Below are positions 16,371-25,076 of a DNA stretch of 51,769 bases, piece by piece; the stretch's first letter is position 1, and every line of letters begins with the position of its first letter. The notes beneath the pieces were generated by a model, which was not told where the DNA came from, ran no database searches, and saw nothing but the letters and a program-made list of their open reading frames with translations. This DNA comes from Candidatus Zipacnadia bacterium. Lineage in GTDB: Bacteria; Armatimonadota; Zipacnadia; Zipacnadales; UBA5352. Location of the stretch: assembly GCA_029820945.1 (NCBI GenBank), contig JALGUJ010000019.1, positions 1 through 51,769 of the forward strand, written 5' to 3'. Both the position numbers and the translations under genes were made by a program.

Positions 16371-17300
16371 TCACTGAGAGACGACGTCGCAGAGCTGCTC
16401 CGCGACACCCTCGATGCCGCGCCGGAGGGGAAGCTCGGCCAGCCACTTGGCGGGGATGGCCTCGCGGCCGTTGTAGGCGCCGGAGATGCCGCCGGCGATG
16501 CAGGCGCGGGTGTCGGTGTCGCCACCGCCCACGATGCTTGAGACGACGGTCTCGCGGAGGTCCTCGGGGGTGCGCAGGAAGCAGTAGAAGGCGGTGGGCA
16601 CCGTCTCGAAGGCCGCGCCCCCGACGCTCAGCTTGGGCAGCGCCGTCAGGGGCGGCTCATCGGCCTCGAGCAGGCGGGCGGCCTCGGACAGCCCGTCAGA
16701 GACCCGCGACGGCTCAAGCTGGTCGAGGACCTCGAGGATGATCGTCTCGGGGTCGAGCTCACCGGCCGCCGCGCGGGCAACCGCCCAGGCGACGGCGAAG
16801 GCTCCCGCGATGGCCTCCTCGTTGCGATGGGTGATCACGCCGCAGTCACGCACATCCTCGGCGAGGCCCTCGAGGTCGGTGGCGTGAAGGAGGCCAATGG
16901 GCGCCACGCGCATGGCGACCCCGTTGCCGGCCGCATACTCGCCCTTCTCCCCCGCCTCGTTCCAGGAGGTGCCGCTCTGCAGGCGCTTCATGGCGTGGTA
17001 GGTGGCGCGCCCAATCCCCCGCCCGCCCCTCTCGAACCAGGCGAGGTAGCTGCTGGCGAGATGCTCGCCATCCACGCGGCCACGCTCGGCAATCGACTTG
17101 GCGGTGGCGACCAGCATCGAGGTGTCGTCGGTCCACTCGCCCATCGTCATCGATCCAGGCTGGAACCGCCCCTCGTAGTAGGCCTCGGCGAGGTCCGTGC
17201 CGCTGTAGCCCTCGTAGGCCGCTCCAAGGCAGTCGCCTATGGCTGCGGTCAGGAGACAGCCGGCCACCCGGGAGGCGATGTCGGGCGTTGGGGTGGTCAT
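16371..17300 (-). CDS. ADP-ribosylglycohydrolase (DraG/ARH) family protein
   Basis: 309 residues, the usual length for the family. Motifs: GCLLTAAIGDCLGAAYEG at the N-terminus, WTDDTS with Asp58-Asp59 (first metal ligands), AGNGVAMRVAPIG, and SIVGGGDTDTRACIAGGISGAYNG near the C-terminus (second metal site). The enzyme would remove ADP-ribose from proteins or other ADP-ribosylated substrates using two Mg or Mn ions in the cytoplasm. ATG 17300 starts the recognisable domain; the frame continues upstream in Arg-rich non-protein-like sequence to 17591. No nitrogenase or ADP-ribosyltransferase gene is nearby, so the target is unknown; related proteins also act on small nucleosides. Confidence 0.9.
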   Translation of the reverse strand: MTTPTPDIASRVAGCLLTAAIGDCLGAAYEGYSGTDLAEAYYEGRFQPGSMTMGEWTDDTSMLVATAKSIAERGRVDGEHLASSYLAWFERGGRGIGRATYHAMKRLQSGTSWNEAGEKGEYAAGNGVAMRVAPIGLLHATDLEGLAEDVRDCGVITHRNEEAIAGAFAVAWAVARAAAGELDPETIILEVLDQLEPSRVSDGLSEAARLLEADEPPLTALPKLSVGGAAFETVPTAFYCFLRTPEDLRETVVSSIVGGGDTDTRACIAGGISGAYNGREAIPAKWLAELPLRRGIEGVAEQLCDVVSQ

Positions 17301-17711
17301 CGAGAGACCGATCACGCTCCCGTAGAGCCGATGGTACGTGGAACCGGCAGCACGGTGCAGCGACGTGAGAGCCCCCCGCCGGCTGCTGCACGGGCCCCGC
17401 GTCCATTCGCGTATCGTTTCACCTCGACGCCTACGACCTCCTCCATCTGTCTCAGCGCGATCTCGTCCCACCTTCTGTCCGGCGCGGTGACCCGACCGGC
17501 GGCTGCACGCTGCGCCCTGCCGCCGCCCGTCGAGCCGATACGCTTGCGAGCCACCCTCCCGGCGCTCTGCCGACGAGGGCGGCTCAGCCACGCATATATA
17601 CCTTCGCCGCCGCGGCGGCTTTTCCTGCCGCGGCTCGTGGGGTCAGAACAGCAGCGGGCAGCCGCCCGGATCGGGCGACCGCCCGCACATGGCGTTTCAG
17701 GACCGTGGCCT
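17301..17711. other. Intergenic region with AT-rich box and GC palindrome
   Basis: A 411-base gap between two minus-strand genes. It holds atatata at 17594-17600, a rare AT word in this genome and a possible -10 element for the ADP-ribosylglycohydrolase gene (no good -35 seen). Beside it at 17606-17619 is the perfect palindrome gccgccgcggcggc followed on the plus strand by tttt, possibly the 3' end signal of the porin-like gene. No credible reading frame is seen. Confidence 0.4.
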
Positions 17712-18788
17712 CTACCGGAAGGCGTACTGCCACTGAATGCCGAGCAGGTTCTCGCTCCAGCCGCCGCCGAGCTGGGCCTCAGCACCGACGCCCGGGACGG
17801 CACCGTTCAGGTCCCAGTCACCATTGGTGTATTGGACGGTGATCTGGCCGCTGTCGTACACCTTGTGCGCGACGCCGATGGTGTAGCCGTCGTAGCTCGC
17901 GTTGTTGCTGGCGTCCACGTCGGCGTTGTACTCCTCGTAGCGGGCGAAGACGGTGTTCCTGGCGTCCTGGCACGCGTACATGCCCTGGAGATAGAAGCCG
18001 TCGCGGTCGGCACCGAGCAACTCACCGTCGGCCCACTCGACCTGGAAGCCCAATGGCTGCGGGAACATGCGCACATATGCCCCCAGGGCGTTGCGGTCGC
18101 TGGCGTTGCCATCGGTAACCAAGGTGCCGTCGAGCCACGATGCGCCGAACTGGCCCCAGTCGCGGTCGAACTTCACGTGCACATCGATGTTCTTGTCGTC
18201 ATCGAGGTCGTTGTTGCGGAACTGGCCGTTGGAGATGCCGAGTACGACGAGCGGCTCATCGTTCTGCGGATTGCGGCGGATCCAGACACCGCGGTCGGGC
18301 GCGCCCTTGAAGAAGAAGCCGGGCCCCGCCTGGATGATCTTGGCGCGCTCGAAGGGCAGGCGCACCGAGGAGCCCTCCCAGCCCTCGAGACCGAACCACG
18401 TCGGGACCTGACCGGCCTGCACCGCATAGCTGTCGCCGACGCGGTAGTCGAGGAAGCAGTTGTAGAGGTCGATGTTGTACCCGTGCGTGGGGTCTGCCAC
18501 GGCCACAGCCCCGCCCTCCCCGCCACCCGACAGGGGCATGACGTCGGGACCCACACGGGCGAAGGTGATGATACCGGTCGTGTGGTCGTCGACGTCACCC
18601 TTGATCGTGACATAGAGGCGGGTGAGGTCGAACGTGTCATAGAGGTTGGACTGGTCTGTGTCGACGTACCGTGTCTGGAAGTAACCGGACAGAGAGACTC
18701 TGTCCGCCCAACTGCCATCCTGTGCCGTGGCGGCACCGATGGCCAGGAGCATGGCGGCCAGCACCATGCAGACGCCTAGACGTGTCAT
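17712..18788 (-). CDS. Outer-membrane porin-like beta-barrel protein
   Basis: 358 residues. The signal peptide (about 1-22, ending GAATAQ) is followed by alternating amphipathic beta strands rich in Asp, Gly and aromatics (LSGYFQTRYVDTDQ, LYVTIKGDVDD, GFQVEWADGELL, ITVQYTNGDWDL). The final strand NLLGIQWQYAFR ends like an outer-membrane barrel but with Arg after the last Phe. This layout fits the phosphate-selective/oligosaccharide porin type. ATG 18788 has gggaggg eight bases upstream; the open frame to 18899 lacks a ribosome site. It could bring in sugars or phosphate released by the neighbouring exported enzymes (inference). Confidence 0.7.
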   Translation of the reverse strand: MTRLGVCMVLAAMLLAIGAATAQDGSWADRVSLSGYFQTRYVDTDQSNLYDTFDLTRLYVTIKGDVDDHTTGIITFARVGPDVMPLSGGGEGGAVAVADPTHGYNIDLYNCFLDYRVGDSYAVQAGQVPTWFGLEGWEGSSVRLPFERAKIIQAGPGFFFKGAPDRGVWIRRNPQNDEPLVVLGISNGQFRNNDLDDDKNIDVHVKFDRDWGQFGASWLDGTLVTDGNASDRNALGAYVRMFPQPLGFQVEWADGELLGADRDGFYLQGMYACQDARNTVFARYEEYNADVDASNNASYDGYTIGVAHKVYDSGQITVQYTNGDWDLNGAVPGVGAEAQLGGGWSENLLGIQWQYAFR

Positions 18789-18991
18789 TGTAGTACCCTC
18801 CCTGCTTTGGGTTCGACCGGGTGGACTCCCCGGTTCTGCCGCCCCCACCCCCCGTCGCGCGGCGGCGCGAACACACACCCATCCTATTCCATTGTGCACA
18901 TTCGACAGTCACCGGCGCGAGTAGTTGCGCGGAAGACCCAGATTTCTGCGGGATTGCACGCCCGATGGCGAGCGGCCGCGCATGCCTCGCC

Positions 18992-21900
18992 TCACCGCGC
19001 CGGTGCGATGACAAGGGCGGCCGGCTCGACGCCCTCCAGCTCGATCTCATGGCGGGTGCTGCCGGTCCACGTCCCGACGTCGATCGCGCTCTCGGGGCCC
19101 AGGCGCCGGACCGTCACCGACGCGCCAGGGGCGAGCCGGTAGCGCTCCGGCTCGAAGACCAGCGTGACCTGCTGCGGGCTCTCCGAGCAGTTGACTATGG
19201 GCAGCAGTATACGACCGTCGGCCAGGCCCCAGGCGCTGGCGAGCACGGCGGGCGTGGTGGCCTGCAGCCCGCGACGGTGCCAGTCGGCGGTCACCATCGT
19301 GTCATTGCCCTCCAGCGCGGGCGGGGCGAGCATGCGGCCCTCGTTAAAGAACTCGCGCACCTGGTGGCGCAGGCGCGCGAGGTCGCGCAGCCACGGCCCG
19401 GCGAACTGGTGGTTGATGACCCCGGGCTGGCTCCACCAGAGCTGCGTGCCCCAGACGAAGAGCTGGCCCTGCTTCTGTGCCAGCGACTCGGGCGCGTCCC
19501 AGTCTTCCGCGCTCATGTAGCGGCCGAAGCCGAGTATCTTGCTGCCGTAGATTGCCGGGAACAGCGGCGTCAGGCCATCGCCGAGCGAGTTGCACATCAG
19601 GTAGGTGTCAAACCAGCGCGCGTAGGCCTCGGCGTTCGACTCGGTGGTGAGCATCTTGTCGGCAGAGACTTCGGCGATGTCCTCCTGGATCCGCGAGAGG
19701 AGCTGCCGGTAGCCGTCCACCCACCAGTGGCCGCCCGCGAGCGGATGGCCGTGGTCGGCGTCGTAGCAGAGGCGCGGGCGGGCGGCGGCGATCTGGTCCA
19801 TGTACACGCCATCGACCCCCACGTCGGTCATCAGGCGCATGACGATCTCGTGAAGCGTATCGCGCCAGTACTGCTGGGAGATGCACATCGGCGCCAGCTC
19901 CTCACCGGAGCCGTAGACCTCGATGTAGGGCTCGCCGTCGCGGTCGCGGGTACAGTAGAGGTGAGCCTCCGTCTGGAAGCTCTCGGTGTCGGTGTCCCAC
20001 AGGCGGCCGTTGATGTAGGGAACGACCCGGACACCCGCCTCCTGGAGCTGTGCCACGCCCTGGCGGATGCCCTCCTTGGTGGGGAAGTAGTGCGGGTAGT
20101 CGTTGTCGAACGGGATCTGGTGCCAGTTGTACCAGTGGACGGCGACGGGCAGGTCCATGTATTGGGCGAACTTGCTGGTAGGCTCAACGACCGCCTCCGG
20201 CCCGCCGCCGGTGAGCACCCAGGCCGCGATGTCATCAAGCCATGCGGGGCGGTCGGGGCGCCCATAGTCCGGGTCGCCCTCCGGCCACCACGGCGCGCTC
20301 TCCTGCAGCCACGCGCGGTACTTCTGCGACGCCGGATACCAGCCGCCATCGACCCGAGCGATCACCATCGCGCCGGGAGTCTCGAAGTCGTTGCCCGCGA
20401 CCGATGCGTCCGGGGCGGGGACCTCGATGCTCATCGGCACGCCGCCGGATGAGGTGCCGGTGACCATCTGCTTGGTGGCGGCGCCGGCGTCGTGCGCGGC
20501 CATGTAGAGCCCGGCGGTCGCGTCGGACAGGATCAGGAGCTGGAGCGCGCAGGAGCCGGAGGGGTAGTACCCTGCGTAGCGCGCGCCGGTGCCGCCCTCG
20601 AAGGCACGGCCGAAGCCCTGAGGCACATAGAGCGCGTCGTCGGTGCCATCGTCGCCCAGCCGGACCGCGCGCAGCGCGGGCATCGCCACCTGGTCGATGC
20701 TCCACCGGGTGCCGTTCTCGACGGACAGCCACCAGCGCGACTCGCCGCCGGTAATCTCGCACGAGACGCCCGCCGTCATCTCGCCCAGCTCCGCCTGCAA
20801 CGGGCCCTCGAAGCGGGCCTCGATCGTCGCGCGTCCGGGCTCGGCACCGCTCTCCGTCTCCCACCTGCCCCAGCCCTCGGAGCTGCCGAGCACCGCGGCG
20901 ACGTCCTCGGGGCCCGCCAGCGTCAACTCGAACAGCTCGCTTGGGGCGGCCAGCATCTCGCGCATCGCGACCATGTCGAAGAGGCTCGCCAGCTCGATGC
21001 CGGTGTCGGTCACCCGCAGGCCGACGCCGAGCCGGCCGTCGTCGGCCAACAGAAGCCTGCCGCCGGGCAGCTCGGGGGGGAACCGCCGCCAGGCGGGCGT
21101 GCCCACGGCCTGCCGGAGCGCGTCCGCGGCCGCGCGCACGTCGCGCAGAGGCGCTCCGGCCGCGGCCGCGGCTTCGATCAGCGAGAGGCCCCAGGTGATC
21201 CGCGCGGCCTGCACTGTGTCCGACGAGGCCAGCGCGCGCAGGTGCAGCCGGCCCAGCAGCTCGGCGAGGTCCCCTGTCAGAATCGTGCCCCGGCCCGCCC
21301 CCAGCCGACCCGCGGCGTTGGCGTCAAGTGTCTGCAGGGCATCCTCGGCGGCCGAGACCAGCAGCCATCGCTCGAAGGACGTTGACTCCGTGGCCCACTG
21401 CTGCCAGGGGCCATGCAGGTAGCGCCCATAGCCCCCCAGCCCGTCGTAGACGATGACCGACCCGGTCATGCCCAGGACGTTGCAGCCGTCCACGAGCGCG
21501 CCCCAGCGCCCGCCGCGGTGGCCCTCCTTCTCGTCCGCGAACTCCTGCGGCTGTGCGGGATCATCGATGGCGAAGTGCGTGAAGCTCTCATCCGTGAAGT
21601 GCATCTCGAGGAAGTGCAACTCGTTCCACGAGAACCGCTGCTCCTGGCTCACCTGCGCCTCGGCCTGGATCAGGGGCAAGCCCGCCCAGTACCGGAAGGT
21701 GTAGGTGGCTTCGGCGCCCGACGGTGCGGGTTGGTCACCCGAGTGGTAGGCGGCGGTGACCCGGACCTGGGCCATGTAGGGGCCGGAGGCCACGACCTCG
21801 ACCTCTGCGTCCGAGTCCTTGCGCAGGTGGAAGCCCCCCAGTTCCTTGCCGTGCACGCGGTCATTGAGGGTGGGCTCGAAGACCTTGCCGGTGGCGGTGA

Positions 21901-22357
21901 AGCCGATCTGCGAGAGCAAGCCGGCGTTGACGGCCGGATCGTGCACCACGAAGTACTCCTCGTTGCGCACGGTGAGCGTGCCGTCCGCGCTCTCCAGCGC
22001 GACGGTGCGAGGCGGGGCGGGAGGGCGTTGGGGGGCGTTCTGCAGCCAGACGCGCACCTCGCGTCGGCCCGGCGGATCAGTGGGCAGCAATGCGGCGAAC
22101 TGCGCGCGATCGCCGACGAGGTCGAGCTGCACACCGACCGGGCGGCCGGCGTCGCCCTCGGCGTACACCACGCCCGCGGGCAGCTCATCGACCCCGATGG
22201 CGTCGCGGAGACCGGCCGCATCGGTGGAGACGACCAGTGGGACGAACTGCAGGCCCGAGGTCTCAGGCACATCGGTGCGGATGATGACGTAGTCGTCGGC
22301 GAAGGATACGGCAGAGACAAGCAGCGCGAGGCCAATCACGGCTGCACGGGCCATCAT
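18992..22357 (-). CDS. Giant exported DUF6259-like putative glycosidase
   Basis: About 1121 residues with a clear signal peptide (1-21). Long beta-rich N-terminal regions precede a TIM-barrel-like core of roughly residues 740-1030: VAVHWYNWHQIPFDNDYPHYFPT, VRVVPYINGRLWD, and MTDVGVDGVYMDQI near 850, where the last Asp sits at the end of a predicted strand like the nucleophile of GH31/36-type glycosidases, then TTESNAEAY and LWWSQPG. This matches the DUF6259 layout. The start is chosen at the ATG pair 22357/22354 with ggaggt just upstream. A polysaccharide substrate is likely but unidentified. It shares its strand with the porin-like gene 200 bases downstream. Confidence 0.65.
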   Translation of the reverse strand: MMARAAVIGLALLVSAVSFADDYVIIRTDVPETSGLQFVPLVVSTDAAGLRDAIGVDELPAGVVYAEGDAGRPVGVQLDLVGDRAQFAALLPTDPPGRREVRVWLQNAPQRPPAPPRTVALESADGTLTVRNEEYFVVHDPAVNAGLLSQIGFTATGKVFEPTLNDRVHGKELGGFHLRKDSDAEVEVVASGPYMAQVRVTAAYHSGDQPAPSGAEATYTFRYWAGLPLIQAEAQVSQEQRFSWNELHFLEMHFTDESFTHFAIDDPAQPQEFADEKEGHRGGRWGALVDGCNVLGMTGSVIVYDGLGGYGRYLHGPWQQWATESTSFERWLLVSAAEDALQTLDANAAGRLGAGRGTILTGDLAELLGRLHLRALASSDTVQAARITWGLSLIEAAAAAGAPLRDVRAAADALRQAVGTPAWRRFPPELPGGRLLLADDGRLGVGLRVTDTGIELASLFDMVAMREMLAAPSELFELTLAGPEDVAAVLGSSEGWGRWETESGAEPGRATIEARFEGPLQAELGEMTAGVSCEITGGESRWWLSVENGTRWSIDQVAMPALRAVRLGDDGTDDALYVPQGFGRAFEGGTGARYAGYYPSGSCALQLLILSDATAGLYMAAHDAGAATKQMVTGTSSGGVPMSIEVPAPDASVAGNDFETPGAMVIARVDGGWYPASQKYRAWLQESAPWWPEGDPDYGRPDRPAWLDDIAAWVLTGGGPEAVVEPTSKFAQYMDLPVAVHWYNWHQIPFDNDYPHYFPTKEGIRQGVAQLQEAGVRVVPYINGRLWDTDTESFQTEAHLYCTRDRDGEPYIEVYGSGEELAPMCISQQYWRDTLHEIVMRLMTDVGVDGVYMDQIAAARPRLCYDADHGHPLAGGHWWVDGYRQLLSRIQEDIAEVSADKMLTTESNAEAYARWFDTYLMCNSLGDGLTPLFPAIYGSKILGFGRYMSAEDWDAPESLAQKQGQLFVWGTQLWWSQPGVINHQFAGPWLRDLARLRHQVREFFNEGRMLAPPALEGNDTMVTADWHRRGLQATTPAVLASAWGLADGRILLPIVNCSESPQQVTLVFEPERYRLAPGASVTVRRLGPESAIDVGTWTGSTRHEIELEGVEPAALVIAPAR

Positions 22358-22481
22358 GGCAGGACCTCCGGGACGGCCGTGATGGAGCGCCGCCATGATA
22401 GCAGACGGTGGTACCGACGGCAACGAAGGCAATCACGGGCAGAGCCGCAGTTGGGCGTGACGCAGGGCCGGTCGGGTCATC

Positions 22482-22511
22482 TTGACACGCCCTCTACGCG
22501 CAACGTAGACT
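22482..22511 (+). promoter_or_regulatory. Sigma70-type promoter for the sugar kinase operon
   Basis: A perfect -35 ttgaca (22482-22487) is followed by 18 bases and a -10-like tagact (22506-22511, four of six). The start codon of the GHMP kinase is 60 bases downstream. Confidence 0.5.
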
Positions 22512-22570
22512 GCAAGCGCCGCCACGATAGGGACGCGACCGTCGCGCCGGAGCATCCGCTGGAGGAACCG

Positions 22571-23677
22571 ATGGGTCGCCGCGTCACCGTGTCCGCGCCC
22601 GGCAGGATCTGCCTCTTCGGCGAGCACCAGGACTTCCTGGGTCTACCGGTCATCGCCTGCGCGATCGACCTCGACATCCGTATCACCGGCACGCCGCGCT
22701 CGGACACCCGTTTCGCCGTCGATATGCCCGACATCGGCCTCCGCGACGAGTTCGACGCCTCGCGGACGGTCCCGTATCGCGGGGACCGCGACTACATCCG
22801 CTCGGCCACGAACGTCGTCAGCCGCAATGGCCTCGACTTCAGCCGCGGGTACGACTGCACGATCCGCGGCACGATCCCGATCAACGCCGGCGCCTCCAGC
22901 TCCTCGGCGCTCACCGTCGCCTGGGTGGGCTTTGCCTGGGCCACGCAGACCGGCTCGCTGCCCGATCAGTGCGAGCTGATCGCGCGCATGGCGCACCTGG
23001 CCGAGGTGGTGGAGTTCGGCGAGCCGGGCGGCATGATGGACCACTACACCTCGGCCATCGGCGGGCTGCTGCACATCGACTGCAGGGAGCCGATAACAGT
23101 GGACCGGCTGCCCGCGCGCCTCGACGGCCTCGTGCTGGGCGATTCGCTGGAGCCCAAGGACACCACCGGGGTGCTCAAGCGCAGCCGCAGCGCCGTGGAG
23201 ACCGGGCTGGCGGTGCTGCGCGACGCGATCGGGGACTTCGACTTCCGCACCACCACGCTGGCGGAGGTCGAACCGTTCCTGAGCGCGATGCCTGACGAAA
23301 GCCGGAAGCGGATCGTGGCCAACTTCCACAACCGCGAGATATGCCGCGACGCGAAGGAGCTGCTGAGCTCGGCCGATCCCGATCCGAAGCGGCTGGGCGA
23401 GCTGCTGACCGAGCACCATCGCCACCTGCGGGACGGCATCGGGATCTCCACGCCCAAGATCGAGCGGATGCTCGACGCGGCGATGGAGGCCGGGGCGCTG
23501 GGCGGGAAGGTCAACGGGTCGGGTGGCGGGGGCACCATGTTTGCTCTCGCACCGGGGCGCCAGCAGGAGGTCAAGGAGGCCCTCGACGCGGCCGGGGGCA
23601 ACGGCATCATCATCCAGCCGCGCCAAGGGGCAACGCTCCTGGAAGAGGACGAGACGGACGAGGAGGGCTCAGGGTGA
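22571..23677 (+). CDS. GHMP-family sugar kinase (galactokinase-like)
   Basis: 368 residues. The N-terminal signature APGRICLFGEHQDFLGLPVI (9-28) is the galactokinase/mevalonate-kinase family sugar-site motif. The phosphate-binding loop INAGASSSSAL lies at about 104-113, and the C-terminal GGKVNGSGGGGTMFAL is the third GHMP motif. It should phosphorylate a sugar at C1 or a related small alcohol with ATP in the cytoplasm. Whether the substrate is galactose, a uronic acid, an N-acetyl sugar or another molecule is not visible. ATG 22571 has ggaggaa eight bases upstream; the frame runs open far upstream but antisense to the DUF6259-like gene. Its stop overlaps the next gene's GTG by four bases, so the two are translationally coupled. 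Confidence 0.88.
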   Translation: MGRRVTVSAPGRICLFGEHQDFLGLPVIACAIDLDIRITGTPRSDTRFAVDMPDIGLRDEFDASRTVPYRGDRDYIRSATNVVSRNGLDFSRGYDCTIRGTIPINAGASSSSALTVAWVGFAWATQTGSLPDQCELIARMAHLAEVVEFGEPGGMMDHYTSAIGGLLHIDCREPITVDRLPARLDGLVLGDSLEPKDTTGVLKRSRSAVETGLAVLRDAIGDFDFRTTTLAEVEPFLSAMPDESRKRIVANFHNREICRDAKELLSSADPDPKRLGELLTEHHRHLRDGIGISTPKIERMLDAAMEAGALGGKVNGSGGGGTMFALAPGRQQEVKEALDAAGGNGIIIQPRQGATLLEEDETDEEGSG

Positions 23678-25056
23678 CCACGCTGTCCACCGATGTCAGC
23701 AGGCCGCTGAAGATCACGATCGCCGGGGTTCGCGGGGTGATCGGAGAGACGCTCACCCCGGACCTGCTGGTTAACTTCAGCCAGGCGTTCGGCACGTACG
23801 TCGGCCCCGGACGAGTGATGGTCAGCCGCGACACGCGGCCATCCGGGCGAATGGTCGCCCCGTGCGTCCTCTCTGGCCTGACGGCCACGGGCTGCGAGGT
23901 CGTGGACCTGGGCGTGTGCCCGAGTGCGGCGCTCCAGCTCGCGGTGCGCCAGTCCGACGCCGTCGGCGGCATCGCCATCACGGCGGGGCACAACGACGCG
24001 CAGTGGAACGCGCTCAAGTTCTGCCGGGCCGACGGGATCTACCTGAACCCCAAGCAGGCCGAGGAGCTGCTGAACGTCTACCACCAGAAGGAGTTCACGA
24101 AGGTCGCCTGGGATGAGCTGCCGCCGGTGCAGCGAGACGATGCGGCGGGTGAGCGGCACCTGGAGGCGGTGTTGGGGCAGATCGACGTGGACACCGTCGC
24201 GGCGGCGCGCATGAAGGTCGCGGTGGACTGTACCAACGGGGCGTGCTCGGAGTTCACCCCGCGCTTCCTCCGCGAGCTGGGCTGCGAGGTGGTGCCGATC
24301 AACGACGACCCGGAGCTGCCCTTCCCGCACGAGCCGCGGCCGACGCCGCCGAACCTCAGCCAGCTCCGCGCACTCGTCAGCGCGGCGGAGGCCGAGGCGG
24401 GCTTCGCCCACGACGCCGATGGTGACCGGCTGGGCATCGTGACCGAGCAGGGCGAGGCGCCGGGCGAGGAGTACACGGTGTGCCTGGCCACGGAGATGGT
24501 GCTGGGACGAGGCGACCCCGGGCCGGTGGTGACCAACCTCTCGACCACGATGGCGCTGGACGACATAGCGGCCAAGTACGGCCACGAGATCGTGCGCACC
24601 GGCGTGGGCCAGGTGTTCATCGCCGAGGCGGCGCAGAACTGGGACGCCGCGATCGCGGGCGAGGGCAGCGGTGGGATCGTCTTCCCGGCCATCAACTACG
24701 CGCACGACAGCATCGCGGCCCTCGGGCACATCATCAACCTGATGGCCGTGCGCGACGAGCCCATCTCGGAGCTGATCGCCCAGATCCCGCGCTACTACAT
24801 CGTCAAGCGCGAGGTGACGTGCCCGCCGCAGCGGGCGTACACGGTCATAGAAGAGCTGCGGCGCAACGTCCAGGCACCGTGGGCCGAGGAGATCAACCTC
24901 GAGGACGGCGTGAAGCTGATCGGCTCGGACCGCTGGGTGCATATTCGGGTCTCGATGACCGAGCCGCGCATCCGCGTTATCACCGAGGCGGACGCGAAGG
25001 GTCTGGCGCTGGACCTGGCCGATGACTACGTGCGCGAGGTCACGCGACGGCTGTGA
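23674..25056 (+). CDS. Phosphohexomutase-family protein lacking the catalytic Ser
   Basis: 460 residues of the alpha-D-phosphohexomutase family (GlmM/phosphomannomutase type). The N-terminal ITIAGVRGVIGETLTPDLL, the metal loop Asp247-Ala-Asp249-Gly-Asp251-Arg, the sugar loop GEGSGG and the phosphate loop RVSMTEP are recognisable. The active-site loop, however, reads T-A-G-H-N-D with Gly105 (codon GGG) where the phosphorylated Ser of T-A-S-H-N-P belongs. It is therefore either inactive, regulatory, or uses another mechanism. GTG 23674 overlaps the kinase stop by four bases and has aggaggg upstream. A second paralog with the Ser intact lies at 26349. Confidence 0.88.
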   Translation: MTTLSTDVSRPLKITIAGVRGVIGETLTPDLLVNFSQAFGTYVGPGRVMVSRDTRPSGRMVAPCVLSGLTATGCEVVDLGVCPSAALQLAVRQSDAVGGIAITAGHNDAQWNALKFCRADGIYLNPKQAEELLNVYHQKEFTKVAWDELPPVQRDDAAGERHLEAVLGQIDVDTVAAARMKVAVDCTNGACSEFTPRFLRELGCEVVPINDDPELPFPHEPRPTPPNLSQLRALVSAAEAEAGFAHDADGDRLGIVTEQGEAPGEEYTVCLATEMVLGRGDPGPVVTNLSTTMALDDIAAKYGHEIVRTGVGQVFIAEAAQNWDAAIAGEGSGGIVFPAINYAHDSIAALGHIINLMAVRDEPISELIAQIPRYYIVKREVTCPPQRAYTVIEELRRNVQAPWAEEINLEDGVKLIGSDRWVHIRVSMTEPRIRVITEADAKGLALDLADDYVREVTRRL

Positions 25057-25076
25057 GGGAGACCTGGGAGCGGATC

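Noticed and set aside
16827..18779. Long plus-strand open frame (650 codons) opposite the ADP-ribosylglycohydrolase and porin-like genes
   Set aside because: Antisense shadow of two recognisable minus-strand proteins; no start context and no domain.
18808..18840. gggttcgaccggg as a possible tRNA T-arm
   Set aside because: No matching acceptor, D or anticodon arms can be drawn around it.
21413..22570. N-terminal extension of the GHMP kinase frame by about 386 codons
   Set aside because: The extension is antisense to the DUF6259-like gene, while the kinase signature starts right after the ggaggaa site at 22561.
23044..24942. Minus-strand open frame of 632 codons opposite kinase and mutase
   Set aside because: Antisense of two conserved enzymes; no domain and no ribosome site.
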